Shown piece after piece: positions 52,242 through 61,383 of a stretch of DNA of 64,000 nucleotides. Origin of the DNA: Streptomyces gardneri (GTDB lineage: Bacteria; Actinomycetota; Actinomycetes; Streptomycetales; Streptomycetaceae); assembly GCF_006539185.1 (NCBI RefSeq), contig NZ_BJMN01000012.1, positions 1 through 64,000 of the forward strand, written 5' to 3'. The notes below the pieces were generated by a model. It was not told the DNA's origin and did no database searches. It saw only the letters and a list, made by a program, of their open reading frames with translations. Each line of letters opens with the position of its first letter. The stretch's first letter is position 1. The translations under genes and the position numbers were made by a program.

Positions 52242-53687
52242 ATGAGCCGGAGCACCACGGATTCCGCATCCTCCGTCACCCTGCCGACACCGAAGGAGCG
52301 GCGCAGGTTGCGTGAAGCCCTCGCCCTGAGCGAGGAGCAGGTCGCCGAGGCCATGGGCGTCACGAAGGCCACCGTCAAGGCCTGGGAGACCGGGCGCTCG
52401 GCGCCACGGGGCCGCAAGCGCGACGCGTACGCGAAGCTGCTCGGGTCGGCCGAGGGCGTCGAAGCGCAGGACGCGGAGCCCCTCCCCGCGGAGCCCCTCG
52501 CCACGGGGCCCCTCGCCACGAGGCCCCTCGCCACGAGGCCCCTGCCCACGGAGTCCCTGCCCATGGAGTCCCTGCCCATGGAACCCGTACCCCTGAACCC
52601 CGCACCCGCGCCCGCGGAATCCGCGCCTCAGCCCGCGTCCGTACCCCAGTCGGCCCCCACGTCGGCCCCCGCCTCGGCGTCGGCCAACGTCCGGCCCAAG
52701 GCCGCCGTCAAACGGGCCGCCAAGCCGCCGAAGGCCCCCTCGCCCGCCCCGGCCATCACTTCCGGGCCCGCCCGCAAGGGCTCCTCGAAGCCGCCGGAGC
52801 GCCTGAAACCCGCTGCCGCCGCGACGGCGGAGGCCACGGGATGGGAGCACGCGGCGGCGGAGCCCGCGCTGCCGCCGGCCGTCCCCGGCCTCACCCCCGA
52901 GGAGGCCTTCGACGCGCTGTACGCGCACGCCGCGCCCGGCCTCGTCCACCAGACCTATCTGCTCACCGGGCGCCGCCGGCTCTCCCGCGAGTCCGTCGAG
53001 TACGCGTTCCACCACGCCTGGGAGCACTGGCCCGAGGTCGCCGTCGACCCGGACCCGGTGGGCTGGGTGCGGGCGGCGGCATACGAGTACGCCCTCTCCC
53101 CCTGGCACCGGTTCCGGCGCGCCCACAAGCACCCCGACTCCCCGCCGACCGAGGCGAGCAGGCGGGCGCTGCTCGGCGCGCTCCTCGAACTGCCGCCGCC
53201 GTACCGCCGTACCGTCCTGCTCTACGACGGGCTCGGCCTTGACCTGCCGGACACGGCCGCCGAGACGGAGGCGAGCACCCCCGCCGCCGCCAACCGGCTG
53301 CTGCACGCCCGTACGGTCCTCGGGGAGCGGATCCCCGAGCTCGCCGAGCCGGAGGCCCTGCATCAGCGGCTGAGCCAGCTGGTCGCGGAGGCTCCGACGG
53401 CGACCCTCCCGGCGGCCCGCTCGGTCCGGTCGGGCAGCGAGAAACGGAGCCGCACCTGGACGCGGGCGGTGCTCGGGGTGACGGCGGTCCTCATCGGCGT
53501 CACCGGCTTCACGGCGGCGACCGCACCGACCCGCTACATCCCGGTCAACGCCCCCGGCGAGACCGTCAACGGGGTGCCGGTGCGCGGCGGCCCGCAGAAG
53601 CTCAGCCCGGAGGACCTGGAGCTCCGCGACAGGCTGCGCTCCGAGCCCAACCCGGGTCCCGAGCGCCTGATCCCGACGGCGGAGTAG
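52242..53687 (+). CDS. XRE HTH / sigma-like / transmembrane fusion regulator
   Basis: 481 residues from ATG 52242, with GGGAGG upstream. Residues 17-70 form a Cro/C1 helix-turn-helix (ERRRLREALALSEEQVAEAMGVTKATVKAWETGRSAPRGRKRDAYAKLL). About 130 Pro/Ala-rich residues, including nine pentapeptide repeats, lead to a sigma-70 region 2/4-like part (DALYAHAAPGLVHQTYLLTGRRRLSRESVEYAFHHAWEHW... ALLELPPPYRRTVLLYDGLGLDLPDTAAETEAS), then one membrane helix (AVLGVTAVLIGVTGFTAATAP) and a short outer tail. The sigma-like part looks degenerate. A membrane-bound regulator is the probable role. Confidence 0.78.
   Translation: MSRSTTDSASSVTLPTPKERRRLREALALSEEQVAEAMGVTKATVKAWETGRSAPRGRKRDAYAKLLGSAEGVEAQDAEPLPAEPLATGPLATRPLATRPLPTESLPMESLPMEPVPLNPAPAPAESAPQPASVPQSAPTSAPASASANVRPKAAVKRAAKPPKAPSPAPAITSGPARKGSSKPPERLKPAAAATAEATGWEHAAAEPALPPAVPGLTPEEAFDALYAHAAPGLVHQTYLLTGRRRLSRESVEYAFHHAWEHWPEVAVDPDPVGWVRAAAYEYALSPWHRFRRAHKHPDSPPTEASRRALLGALLELPPPYRRTVLLYDGLGLDLPDTAAETEASTPAAANRLLHARTVLGERIPELAEPEALHQRLSQLVAEAPTATLPAARSVRSGSEKRSRTWTRAVLGVTAVLIGVTGFTAATAPTRYIPVNAPGETVNGVPVRGGPQKLSPEDLELRDRLRSEPNPGPERLIPTAE
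52473..52607. repeat. 15-bp tandem repeat in the HTH/sigma-like gene
   Basis: Nine in-frame units of 15 bp (e.g. ACGAGGCCCCTCGCC) encode pentapeptides of the type x-Pro-Leu-Ala/Pro-Thr. The four central units differ by one or two bases only, so length variation is likely. Confidence 0.8.
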
Positions 53688-53723
53688 CCGCCGCCCGTAC
53701 GCGCCCCGCACCGCGTACGCACG

Positions 53724-53775
53724 CGAGAGGGCCCCGCCCTCGCCCGGGTGACCGGGCGGGGGCGGGGCCCTCTCG
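53724..53775. terminator. 24-bp stem terminator of sucCD
   Basis: 53724-53747 pairs with 53752-53775 (one G:T wobble) around the loop GTGA. It lies between the ends of the HTH/sigma-like gene (53687) and sucD (53793), convergent genes. Confidence 0.85.
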
Positions 53776-53792
53776 TACAGCTACCGCTGGTG

Positions 53793-54677
53793 TCAGCCCG
53801 CGAGGATCGCGCGCGCCAGCTTGGCCGTCTCGGTCGGCGTCTTGCCGACCTTGACGCCCGCGGCCTCAAGGGCCTCCTTCTTCGCCTGGGCGGTGCCGGA
53901 GGAGCCGGAGACGATGGCGCCGGCGTGGCCCATGGTCTTGCCCTCGGGCGCGGTGAAGCCCGCGACGTAGCCGACGACCGGCTTGGTGACGTTGGCCTTG
54001 ATGAAGTCGGCCGCACGCTCCTCGGCGTCGCCGCCGATCTCACCGATCATGACGATCAGGTCGGTGTCGGGGTCCGCCTCGAACGCCGCGAGGGCGTCGA
54101 TGTGCGTGGTGCCGATGACCGGGTCGCCACCGATGCCGACGGCCGACGAGAAGCCGATGTCACGGAGCTCGTACATCATCTGGTACGTCAGCGTGCCGGA
54201 CTTCGAGACCAGGCCGATGCGGCCCGGCTTCGTGATGTCGCCCGGGATGATGCCGGCGTTGGACTGGCCCGGGGTGATGAGACCGGGGCAGTTCGGGCCG
54301 ATGATGCGGGTCTTGTTGCCCTTCGACTGCGCGTACGCCCAGAAGGCGGCGGAGTCGTGGACGGCGATGCCCTCGGTGATGACGACGGCCAGCGGGATCT
54401 CGGCGTCGATCGCCTCGACCACGGCGGCCTTCGCGAAGGCCGGCGGGACGAAGAGGACCGAGACGTTGGCGCCGGTCTCCTTCATCGCCTCGGCGACGGA
54501 GCCGAAGACCGGGACCTCGGTGCCGTCGAAGTCGACGGACGTGCCGGCCTTGCGCGGGTTCACGCCACCGACGATGTTGGTGCCGTCACCCAGCATGAGC
54601 TTGGTGTGCTTCATGCCCGTGGCACCGGTCATGCCCTGGACGATGACCTTGCTGTCCTTGGTCAGGAAGATAGCCAT
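53793..54677 (-). CDS. sucD: Succinate--CoA ligase, alpha subunit
   Basis: 294 residues from the ATG at 54675-54677. The CoA-binding domain shows [19 protein letters not shown] and [35 protein letters not shown] and [20 protein letters not shown] follow, and the phospho-His is in [13 protein letters not shown]. With SucC it makes succinyl-CoA and NDP from succinate, CoA and NTP, or the reverse. It starts 19 bp after sucC. Confidence 0.97.
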   Translation of the reverse strand: MAIFLTKDSKVIVQGMTGATGMKHTKLMLGDGTNIVGGVNPRKAGTSVDFDGTEVPVFGSVAEAMKETGANVSVLFVPPAFAKAAVVEAIDAEIPLAVVITEGIAVHDSAAFWAYAQSKGNKTRIIGPNCPGLITPGQSNAGIIPGDITKPGRIGLVSKSGTLTYQMMYELRDIGFSSAVGIGGDPVIGTTHIDALAAFEADPDTDLIVMIGEIGGDAEERAADFIKANVTKPVVGYVAGFTAPEGKTMGHAGAIVSGSSGTAQAKKEALEAAGVKVGKTPTETAKLARAILAG

Positions 54678-54696
54678 GGTGTTCTGACCTCGTCCC

Positions 54697-55875
54697 TTAC
54701 TTCGCAGCCGCGAGCTCGGCGGCCTTGTCGGCCGCGCCGTCCATGGTGTCCACGCGCTGCACGAGCGGGTGGTTCGCGTCCGACAGGATCTTGCGACCCA
54801 GCTCCGCGTTGTTGCCGTCGAGGCGCACGACCAGCGGCTTGGTGACCTCTTCGCCCTTCGAGGCGAGGAGCTCCAGGGCCTGGACGATGCCGTTGGCGAC
54901 CTCGTCACAGGCGGTGATGCCACCGAAGACGTTGACGAACACGGACTTGACGTCCGGGTCGCCCAGGATGATCTCCAGGCCGTTCGCCATGACCTCGGCG
55001 GAGGCGCCGCCACCGATGTCGAGGAAGTTGGCCGGCTTCACGCCGCCGTGGTTCTCACCGGCGTACGCGACGACGTCCAGGGTCGACATGACCAGACCGG
55101 CACCGTTACCGATGATGCCGACCTCGCCCTCGAGCTTGACGTAGTTGAGGTTCTTGGCCTTGGCGGCAGCCTCGAGCGGGTTGGCTGCGGCCTTGTCCTC
55201 GAGCGCCTCGTGCTCGGGCTGACGGAAGTCGGCGTTCTCGTCGAGAGACACCTTGCCGTCGAGGGCCAGGATGCGGCCGTCCTTGGTCTTCACCAGCGGG
55301 TTGACCTCGACGAGGAGCGCGTCCTCGGCGACGAAGGTGTCCCACAGGGTCACCATCGCCTCGGCGACGCCCTCGGCCACGTCGGCCGGGAACTTCGCCA
55401 GGGCCACGATCTCGCGGGCCTTCTCGATGTTCACGCCGTCGACGGCGTTGACCGGGACCTTCGCGAGGGCCTCGGGGGTCTTCTCCGCGACCTCCTCGAT
55501 GTCCATGCCGCCCTGCACCGAGGCCATGGCCAGGAAGGTGCGGTTGGTGCGGTCGAGGAGGTACGAGACGTAGTACTCCGCCTCGATCTCCGGGGACAGC
55601 TCGGCGATCATCACCTTGTGGACCGTGTGGCCCTTGATGTCCATCCCGAGGATGTCCGTCGCGCGGGCGACGGCCTCGTCCGCGTCGGCGGCCAGCTTCA
55701 CGCCGCCGGCCTTGCCGCGGCCACCGACCTTCACCTGCGCCTTGACGACCGACTTGCCGCCAAGACGCTCGGTGGCCTCGCGCGCCGCCTCAGGCGTGTC
55801 GATGACTTCACCGGCCAGCACCGGTACACCGTGCTTGGCGAAGAGGTCCCTCGCCTGGTACTCGAACAGGTCCAC
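54697..55875 (-). CDS. sucC: ADP-forming succinate--CoA ligase, beta subunit
   Basis: 392 residues from GTG at 55873-55875 ([19 protein letters not shown]), with GGGACGGA upstream. The ATP-grasp domain has [49 protein letters not shown]; the CoA-ligase domain has [37 protein letters not shown] and [17 protein letters not shown]. It is the first gene of sucC-sucD. Confidence 0.97.
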   Translation of the reverse strand: MDLFEYQARDLFAKHGVPVLAGEVIDTPEAAREATERLGGKSVVKAQVKVGGRGKAGGVKLAADADEAVARATDILGMDIKGHTVHKVMIAELSPEIEAEYYVSYLLDRTNRTFLAMASVQGGMDIEEVAEKTPEALAKVPVNAVDGVNIEKAREIVALAKFPADVAEGVAEAMVTLWDTFVAEDALLVEVNPLVKTKDGRILALDGKVSLDENADFRQPEHEALEDKAAANPLEAAAKAKNLNYVKLEGEVGIIGNGAGLVMSTLDVVAYAGENHGGVKPANFLDIGGGASAEVMANGLEIILGDPDVKSVFVNVFGGITACDEVANGIVQALELLASKGEEVTKPLVVRLDGNNAELGRKILSDANHPLVQRVDTMDGAADKAAELAAAK

Positions 55876-56279
55876 GCGCGTCCGTCCCTTTTCTGATGAT
55901 CGCGGTTCGTTGTCTGCGTGGGCGTGCCGCGAAGGGCAACGTGACTGCGCTGTCACAAGGGAGGCGTACACGGTGACCGTGGACGCGGCATGTCCGTCTC
56001 GCAGGTTATCCCCGAGGGACGTGGGTCCCTAAATCGCAGATCCCCACAGAGCGGTGATACGGGTCACAGGATGTAGGGGCCACGGGGCGGTCCGTAGGGG
56101 TTGCGGAGTGGGCGTCCACCCCCTTCGCAGCAGGCGGGGACTGGGCTCCGGGCCCCTCACGACGCGCCAGGGGATGAGGTGAGGACCTCGGCGAGGCTGG
56201 TGTGATATGAGCCTCAGTGACCCTCGGAGCACCCGTGCGTGTGGTCCGCGGCTACGGATTTCGTACCTGTCGGACCCGG
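55876..56279. promoter_or_regulatory. Intergenic region upstream of sucC with several inverted repeats
   Basis: 404 bp hold no convincing gene. Three inverted repeats are seen near sucC: GTGAC(6)GTCAC at 55941-55956, ACGGTGACCGT at 55970-55980 and AGGGAC(4)GTCCCT at 56015-56030. They are candidate operators of sucCD. I could not assign a -10/-35 pair, and no cobalamin-riboswitch box was seen in the rest. Confidence 0.45.
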
Positions 56280-57515
56280 TCAGACGGTGGGTATCGGCAG
56301 CGGGCGCTTCTCCAGCGCGGCGGCCATGATCTCCGGGAACAGGTCGGGGGTGCAGGCGAAGGCGGGGACGCCGAGCGCGGCGAGCGCCGCCGCGTGCTCA
56401 CGGTCGTAGGCGGGGGCGCCCTCGTCGGAGAGGGCGAGCAGCGCCACGAACTGGACGCCGGAGGCCTTCATCGCCGCGACCCGCTTCAGCATCTCGTCGC
56501 GGATGCCCCCCTCGCACAGGTCGCTGATGAGGACGACGACGGTGTCGGCCGGACGGCCGATCCTCGCCTGGCAGTAGGCGAGGGCGCGGTTGATGTCGGT
56601 GCCGCCGCCCAGTCGCGTACCGAAGAGGACGTCGACCGGGTCGTCGAGCCGTTCGGTCAGATCGACGACGGCCGTGTCGAAGACGACGAGCCGGGTGGCG
56701 ATCGACCGCATGGAGGCCAGCACCGCGCCGAAGACGGAGGCGTAGACGACGGAGGCGGCCATGGAGCCGGACTGGTCGATGCAGAGCACGACCTCCTTCC
56801 GCACCGCCCGGGACGCCCGCCCGTGGCCGACGAGCCGCTCCGGGACGACCGTGCGGTGCTCGGGCAGGTAGTTCTTGAGGTTGGCGCGGATCGTGCGGTC
56901 CCAGTCGATGTCCCGGTGCCGGGGGCGGCTGATCCGGGCCGAGCGGTCGAGGGCGCCGGTGAGCGTGGCCCGGGTGCGGGTGGCGAGGCGCTTCTCCAGG
57001 TCGTCGACGACCTTCCGCACGACGGCCCGCGCGGTCTCCCTGGTGGTCTCCGGCATGGCCTTGTCGAGGGAGAGCAGGGTGCCGACGAGATGGACGTCGG
57101 CCTCGACGGCCTCCAGCATCTCCGGCTCCAGGAGGAGTGCGGCGAGGCCGAGGCGGTCGATCGCGTCGCGCTGCATGACCTGGACGACGGAGCTGGGGAA
57201 GTACGTGCGGATGTCGCCGAGCCAGCGGGCGACGGAGGGCGCGGAGCCGCCGAGCCCGCCCGAGCGGTCCCTGCCCCTGCCGTCGGCACCCCGGGGCGCG
57301 CGGCCGTAGAGCTCGGCGAGGGCGCGGTCCATGGCCGCGTCGGTCCCGGTGAGCGCGCGGCCGGTCCCGTCGGCGTCCCCGCCGCCGAGGACCAGCCGCC
57401 AGCGGCGCAGCCGCTCGTCGTCCGGTCCCTCCGTGGCGCCGGCGCTCGCACCTGTGCTCGCATCTGAGCTCGTTCCTGCGGTCGTGCCTGCGCTCGTGCC
57501 TGCGCTCGTATTCAT
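56280..57515 (-). CDS. VWA domain protein of the MoxR/DUF5682 system
   Basis: 411 residues. The N-terminal 30 residues are Ser/Thr/Ala/Gly repeats; residues 35-235 are helical (RWRLVLGGGD, ARWLGDIRTYFPSSVVQVMQRDAIDRLGLAALLLEPEMLEAVEADVHLV) and end with RRDIDWDRTIRANLKNYLPEHRTVVPERL. The von Willebrand A domain has an intact metal site: DQSGS (Asp247, Ser249, Ser251), Thr306 in GGTDI and Asp332 in LISDLCEGG. VWA proteins act as the metal- or substrate-adaptor of MoxR ATPases. Its start overlaps the stop of the DUF5682 gene by 4 nt. Confidence 0.9.
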   Translation of the reverse strand: MNTSAGTSAGTTAGTSSDASTGASAGATEGPDDERLRRWRLVLGGGDADGTGRALTGTDAAMDRALAELYGRAPRGADGRGRDRSGGLGGSAPSVARWLGDIRTYFPSSVVQVMQRDAIDRLGLAALLLEPEMLEAVEADVHLVGTLLSLDKAMPETTRETARAVVRKVVDDLEKRLATRTRATLTGALDRSARISRPRHRDIDWDRTIRANLKNYLPEHRTVVPERLVGHGRASRAVRKEVVLCIDQSGSMAASVVYASVFGAVLASMRSIATRLVVFDTAVVDLTERLDDPVDVLFGTRLGGGTDINRALAYCQARIGRPADTVVVLISDLCEGGIRDEMLKRVAAMKASGVQFVALLALSDEGAPAYDREHAAALAALGVPAFACTPDLFPEIMAAALEKRPLPIPTV

Positions 57516-60091
57516 ACGGCGGCCTCCGTTCCGAGGATGAGGTGGAGGAGGGGGAGGACGCCGTCCGCCCGTTCCCGGTCGAGGGCGGTGGCGAAGCCGG
57601 GTACGCCCCCGGGCGCCGCGCGGCCCGCCCCGTCGGCCTTCGGGCCGCGCGCGACGAGCTCGCCGAGAGTCCGGCGGACACCCGGCTCGTACCCGGAGAA
57701 GGTGCGCCGCAGCAGCGGCAGGACGTCGGTGAACGCCGCCGCCGGTACGGACGTGAGCCAGGTGTCGACCAGGCCGAGCAGCCGCTCGTCGTGGACGAGG
57801 AGCAGTCCGCCGCCGGAGGCGCCGCCGGCGAAGCCCTCGATCCAGGCGGCCGCGTCCTGCGGCGGGGCGCCGGGCGAGAGGGCACGGCTCATGAGCGGCC
57901 CGGCCTCGTCCTCGCCGATCCGGCCCTCGTCGAGGAGGAGCCGGGTGGCCCGGCCGCGCAGGACGCCGGGCACGCGGTCACGGCCGGCGAGGGCGTGCAG
58001 GACACCCGTCCAGCGGTCGGCCGGGCGCGCGGTGTCCGGCAGCAGGGCGAGCGCCTGGTGGACCTCGTCGATCCGGTCGCGCATGGCGGCGGCCGCGTCG
58101 GCGTCGAGCCCGGTGCAGGCGGGCGGGAGGCCGACGCAGATCCGCTCGGCGAGCCCGGCGGCGACCTCGGCGAGGGCGGCCGTGTCGGTCCCGCGGACGT
58201 CGCCGTAGCGCAGGGAGCGGGCCAGCGCCGGGAGCGCCTGGGCGAGGTGGGTGACGTCGGTATCAAGCGCGGCCCGGTCGGCGAGGGCCCGCATCACGAC
58301 GGGCAAGGCGTCGGCGAGTCCGGCGAGCAGGCACTGCTCGGCGAGGGCGGTGATGTCGGCGAGGGCGGTCGCGGTCGCGGCCCGGGACTCGGCCTTGGCG
58401 GTGGCGGCGGCCTCGACGGTGGTGCCCCAGACTCCCGCCTCGGCCACCTGGACGTGCAGCTCAGGCTCCCAGCCCAGCCGCCAGGTCTCCCGGAAGGTGC
58501 CGGTGCCGGCCCGTCCCGGGGCCGGGGTGCCCCAGTCGACGCCGAGCAGCCGCAGCCGGTGCAGCAGCCGGCTGCGGGCGCCGTCCGTGTCCTTGCGGAG
58601 GTCGAGGTCGAGCTCGCGCTGCTGCGCCTCGGGCTTGAGCCGCAGCGAACGCTGGAGTCGGCTCAGGTCGCGCTGGAGGGGTACGGCGGGGGCGCCGGCC
58701 GGCACCTCGCCGAGGACGTCGCCGACGACGAGGCGGTCGCGGACGAGGTCGAGCGGCACGTCGGAGCCCTCGCACAGGACGGCGCGGACGGCGTCCGTCG
58801 TCTCGTCGAGCCCGGGAAGCGGCCGGCCGCGCAGGGCTGCGAGGGTCTCGGCGAGCCGGACGGCCTCGATGACATGGGCGGTGGAGACCTGGTGGTCCTC
58901 AGCCCTGAGCAGTCCGGCGACCTTGGCCATCCAGCGCTCGACGGGCCGGTCGGGGGCGGTGAAGAGGTGTCCGTACCAGCCGGGCGCCTCGATGCCCGCG
59001 CCGTAGCCGGAGCGCCGGGCGAGCCTCCGGTGGGTCCAGGGGACCCAGGTGAGCTCGGTCTTCACCTTGGGCAGCCCCTTGAGGAGGGCGCGGTCGGCGG
59101 CGACGGTGGTCTTCCGGGTGAGGGCGGGGACGTGCCAGGCGCCGCACACGACGGCGACCTCGTCGCCGAACTCCTTGCGGGCGGCGCGCAGCTGGAGCCG
59201 CATGTACGCCTCGCGGACCAGGTCACGGAGGTGGCCGCCGTGCCCGTACTCCTCGCGCAGCGCGCCCATGGCCTCGGCGAGGGCCTCGAACGGGGCGATG
59301 GGGTCGTCGTCACCGCGCAGTTCGACGACGTCCTCCCACCACTGCTCGGCGTCCTCGTGCCCGGCGATCCTGGCGAGTTCGGCGAGGGGGTCGATCCGGT
59401 GCCCGCCGTCGACCTCCTCGCTGTCGTCCCAGGTGGGGTCAGCGGCGGCGAGGGTGTGAGCGGCGGGAAGATCGATGAAGCGGACGGCGGCACCCCGGTC
59501 GAGGGCCCAGCGGATCGCGACCCACTCGGGCGAGAACTCGGCCATCGGCCAGAACGCGGCCCGCCCGGGGTCGTCCACGGCATGGGCGAGCAGGGCGACG
59601 GGAGGCCGCATGGCCTCGTCCCCGGCCAGAGCGACGAGAGCGTCGGCCTCGGCAGGCCCTTCGACCAGAACGACGGCAGGCTTCTCCACCTCCAACGCGG
59701 CCAGCACGGCACGCGCCGACCCGGGCCCGTGATGCCGCACCCCAAGCAACAGGGGCCGACCGCGCCGCCGCGCCGCGGCCGAAGGAGACGTCCTGGGCGC
59801 GGCCGCAGGAGACGTCTTGGGCGCGGGCGAAGCCCCGGCCCTGTTGCGGAAGGAGCCCGGAACCGGAGGCCCGGCGGCGGGGCCCGGGGCCGCATCGGCC
59901 TCGGCGTCGGTTTCGGGGCGAGCGGGCAGTCGCGTGGCAGTGGGGCCCGGGGCCGCAGGCCCGGTGGCAGGGCCCGAGGCCGCATCGGTCGCGGCAGGGC
60001 CCAGGGCCGCAGGCCCGGTCGGGACCGGGCCCCGGTCAGGGTCGGTGCCCGGCGGGCAGGTCGGGCATGGGGCCGTGGTCGCGGGGGTCAT
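57512..60091 (-). CDS. DUF5682 family protein (TraB/ChaN/TIKI-like fold)
   Basis: 859 residues. About 110 Pro/Ala/Gly-rich residues precede the conserved start RPLLLGVRHHGPGSARAVLAALE (112-134), VLVEGPAEAD (141-150), ALLAHAVDDP and VVCGAWHVPAL (314-324). The G-x-RHHGPGS, E in VEGP and GAWH motifs have the spacing of TraB/PrgY/TIKI-type putative metallo-hydrolases. The remaining 500 residues are mostly helical (RLQRSLRLKPEAQQRELDLDLRKD, LLHRLRLLGVDWG). It is coupled to MoxR upstream and VWA downstream by 4-nt overlaps. Biochemical function unknown. Confidence 0.85.
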   Translation of the reverse strand: MTPATTAPCPTCPPGTDPDRGPVPTGPAALGPAATDAASGPATGPAAPGPTATRLPARPETDAEADAAPGPAAGPPVPGSFRNRAGASPAPKTSPAAAPRTSPSAAARRRGRPLLLGVRHHGPGSARAVLAALEVEKPAVVLVEGPAEADALVALAGDEAMRPPVALLAHAVDDPGRAAFWPMAEFSPEWVAIRWALDRGAAVRFIDLPAAHTLAAADPTWDDSEEVDGGHRIDPLAELARIAGHEDAEQWWEDVVELRGDDDPIAPFEALAEAMGALREEYGHGGHLRDLVREAYMRLQLRAARKEFGDEVAVVCGAWHVPALTRKTTVAADRALLKGLPKVKTELTWVPWTHRRLARRSGYGAGIEAPGWYGHLFTAPDRPVERWMAKVAGLLRAEDHQVSTAHVIEAVRLAETLAALRGRPLPGLDETTDAVRAVLCEGSDVPLDLVRDRLVVGDVLGEVPAGAPAVPLQRDLSRLQRSLRLKPEAQQRELDLDLRKDTDGARSRLLHRLRLLGVDWGTPAPGRAGTGTFRETWRLGWEPELHVQVAEAGVWGTTVEAAATAKAESRAATATALADITALAEQCLLAGLADALPVVMRALADRAALDTDVTHLAQALPALARSLRYGDVRGTDTAALAEVAAGLAERICVGLPPACTGLDADAAAAMRDRIDEVHQALALLPDTARPADRWTGVLHALAGRDRVPGVLRGRATRLLLDEGRIGEDEAGPLMSRALSPGAPPQDAAAWIEGFAGGASGGGLLLVHDERLLGLVDTWLTSVPAAAFTDVLPLLRRTFSGYEPGVRRTLGELVARGPKADGAGRAAPGGVPGFATALDRERADGVLPLLHLILGTEAAV
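59870..60050. repeat. Repetitive Pro/Ala/Gly-coding stretch at the 5' end of the DUF5682 gene
   Basis: Imperfect repeats of GGCCGCAGGCCCGGT and GGGGCCGCA are seen in 59875-60040. They encode PATGPAAPGP-like peptides before the conserved domain and are likely a flexible linker. Confidence 0.5.
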
Positions 60092-61269
60092 GCGCTCACC
60101 TCGCGGCAGGCGCGGTAGAAGTCCTTCCAGCCGTCTCTCTCCCTGACCACGGTCTCCAGGTACTCCTGCCAGACGACCCGATCGGCCGCCGGGTCACGGA
60201 CGACGGCGCCGAGGATGCCGGCGGCGATGTCCCCGGGGCGCAGGACGCCGTCGCCGAAGTGGGCGGCGAGTGCGAGGCCGCCGGTGACGACGGAGATGGC
60301 CTCGGCCGTGGAGAGCGTCCCCGAGGGGGACTTGACCTTCGTCCGTCCGTCGGTGGTGACTCCGTCCCGCAGCTCGCGGAAGACGGTGACGACGCGGCGG
60401 ATCTCGGCCGCGCCGGCCGGCACGGCGGGCAGGTCGAGGGAGCGTCCGATCTGGTCGACGCGCCGGGCGACGATCTCGACCTCGGCGTCGGGCGTCGCGG
60501 GCAGCGGCAGGACCACCGTGTTGAAGCGGCGGCGCAGCGCGCTGGAGAGTTCGTTGACGCCGCGGTCGCGGTCGTTGGCCGTGGCGATGAGGTTGAAGCC
60601 GGGGACGGCCTGCACCTCCTCGCCGAGCTCCGGGACGGGCAGGGTCTTCTCGGACAGGATCGTGATGAGGCTGTCCTGCACGTCGGCGGGGATGCGGGTG
60701 AGCTCCTCGACCCGGGCGGTCGCACCCCGCGACATCGCCCGCATCACCGGGCTCGGCACGAGTGCGTCGCGGCTGGGGCCGTGGGCGAGGAGCCGTGCGT
60801 AGTTCCAGCCGTACCGGACGGCTTCCTCGGGCGTGCCCGCGGTGCCCTGGACGAGCAGGGTGGAGTCACCGCTGACGGCGGCGGCCAGGTGCTCGGAGAC
60901 CCAGGTCTTCGCGGTGCCGGGGACGCCGAGCAGCAGGAGTGCCCGGTCGGTGGCGAGCGTGGTGACGGCGACCTCGACGATGCGGCGCGGTCCGACGTAC
61001 TTGGGTGTGATCACCGTCCCGTCGGGGAGCGTGCCGCCGAGGAGATAGGTGGCGACGGCCCAGGGCGAGAGGCGCCAGCGGGCGGGCCGCGGCCGGTCGT
61101 CGGCGGCGGCGAGTGCGGTGAGTTCGTCGGCGAAGGCGTGCTCGGCGTGCGGCCTCAGGACCTCCGCGGCGGCCTCCGAAGCGGCTGCGGTGGTGACCTC
61201 GGGCAGGCCCGGTCCGGTGTCCGTCTCGACACCGGAGCCGGGCTGCGCGACAGTTTCGGGCACGGTCAT
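60088..61269 (-). CDS. MoxR family AAA+ ATPase
   Basis: 393 residues from ATG 61269, with GGAGGGGG upstream. After about 60 linker residues, the AAA+ core shows Walker A GVPGTAKT (115-122), a MoxR-type Walker B in ARVEELTRIP (the usual Asp-Glu replaced by Glu-Glu, 188-189), sensor 1 IATANDRDRG (228-237) and the Arg-rich SSALRRRFN region. The C-terminal lid domain runs from VARRVDQIG to the end. It would remodel a target presented by the VWA and DUF5682 proteins. It is the first gene of a three-gene coupled operon. Confidence 0.92.
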   Translation of the reverse strand: MTVPETVAQPGSGVETDTGPGLPEVTTAAASEAAAEVLRPHAEHAFADELTALAAADDRPRPARWRLSPWAVATYLLGGTLPDGTVITPKYVGPRRIVEVAVTTLATDRALLLLGVPGTAKTWVSEHLAAAVSGDSTLLVQGTAGTPEEAVRYGWNYARLLAHGPSRDALVPSPVMRAMSRGATARVEELTRIPADVQDSLITILSEKTLPVPELGEEVQAVPGFNLIATANDRDRGVNELSSALRRRFNTVVLPLPATPDAEVEIVARRVDQIGRSLDLPAVPAGAAEIRRVVTVFRELRDGVTTDGRTKVKSPSGTLSTAEAISVVTGGLALAAHFGDGVLRPGDIAAGILGAVVRDPAADRVVWQEYLETVVRERDGWKDFYRACREVSA

Positions 61270-61383
61270 GGATCCCCCTCCAGATCGCTCGACCTGTTGT
61301 GCGATCCACCGTGCACCATCCCACTGACAATCGGTTTCCACCGCTGGTCAGGGGTGCTGCGAGGGGCGGGAGGTGAGGGTGGG

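Noticed and set aside
56030..56279. Cobalamin riboswitch between sucC and the VWA gene
   Set aside because: No B12 box could be found on either strand.
57542..60118. A plus-strand open frame as long as the DUF5682 gene
   Set aside because: Antisense of the DUF5682 gene; Gly/Val/Arg-rich with no conserved motif.
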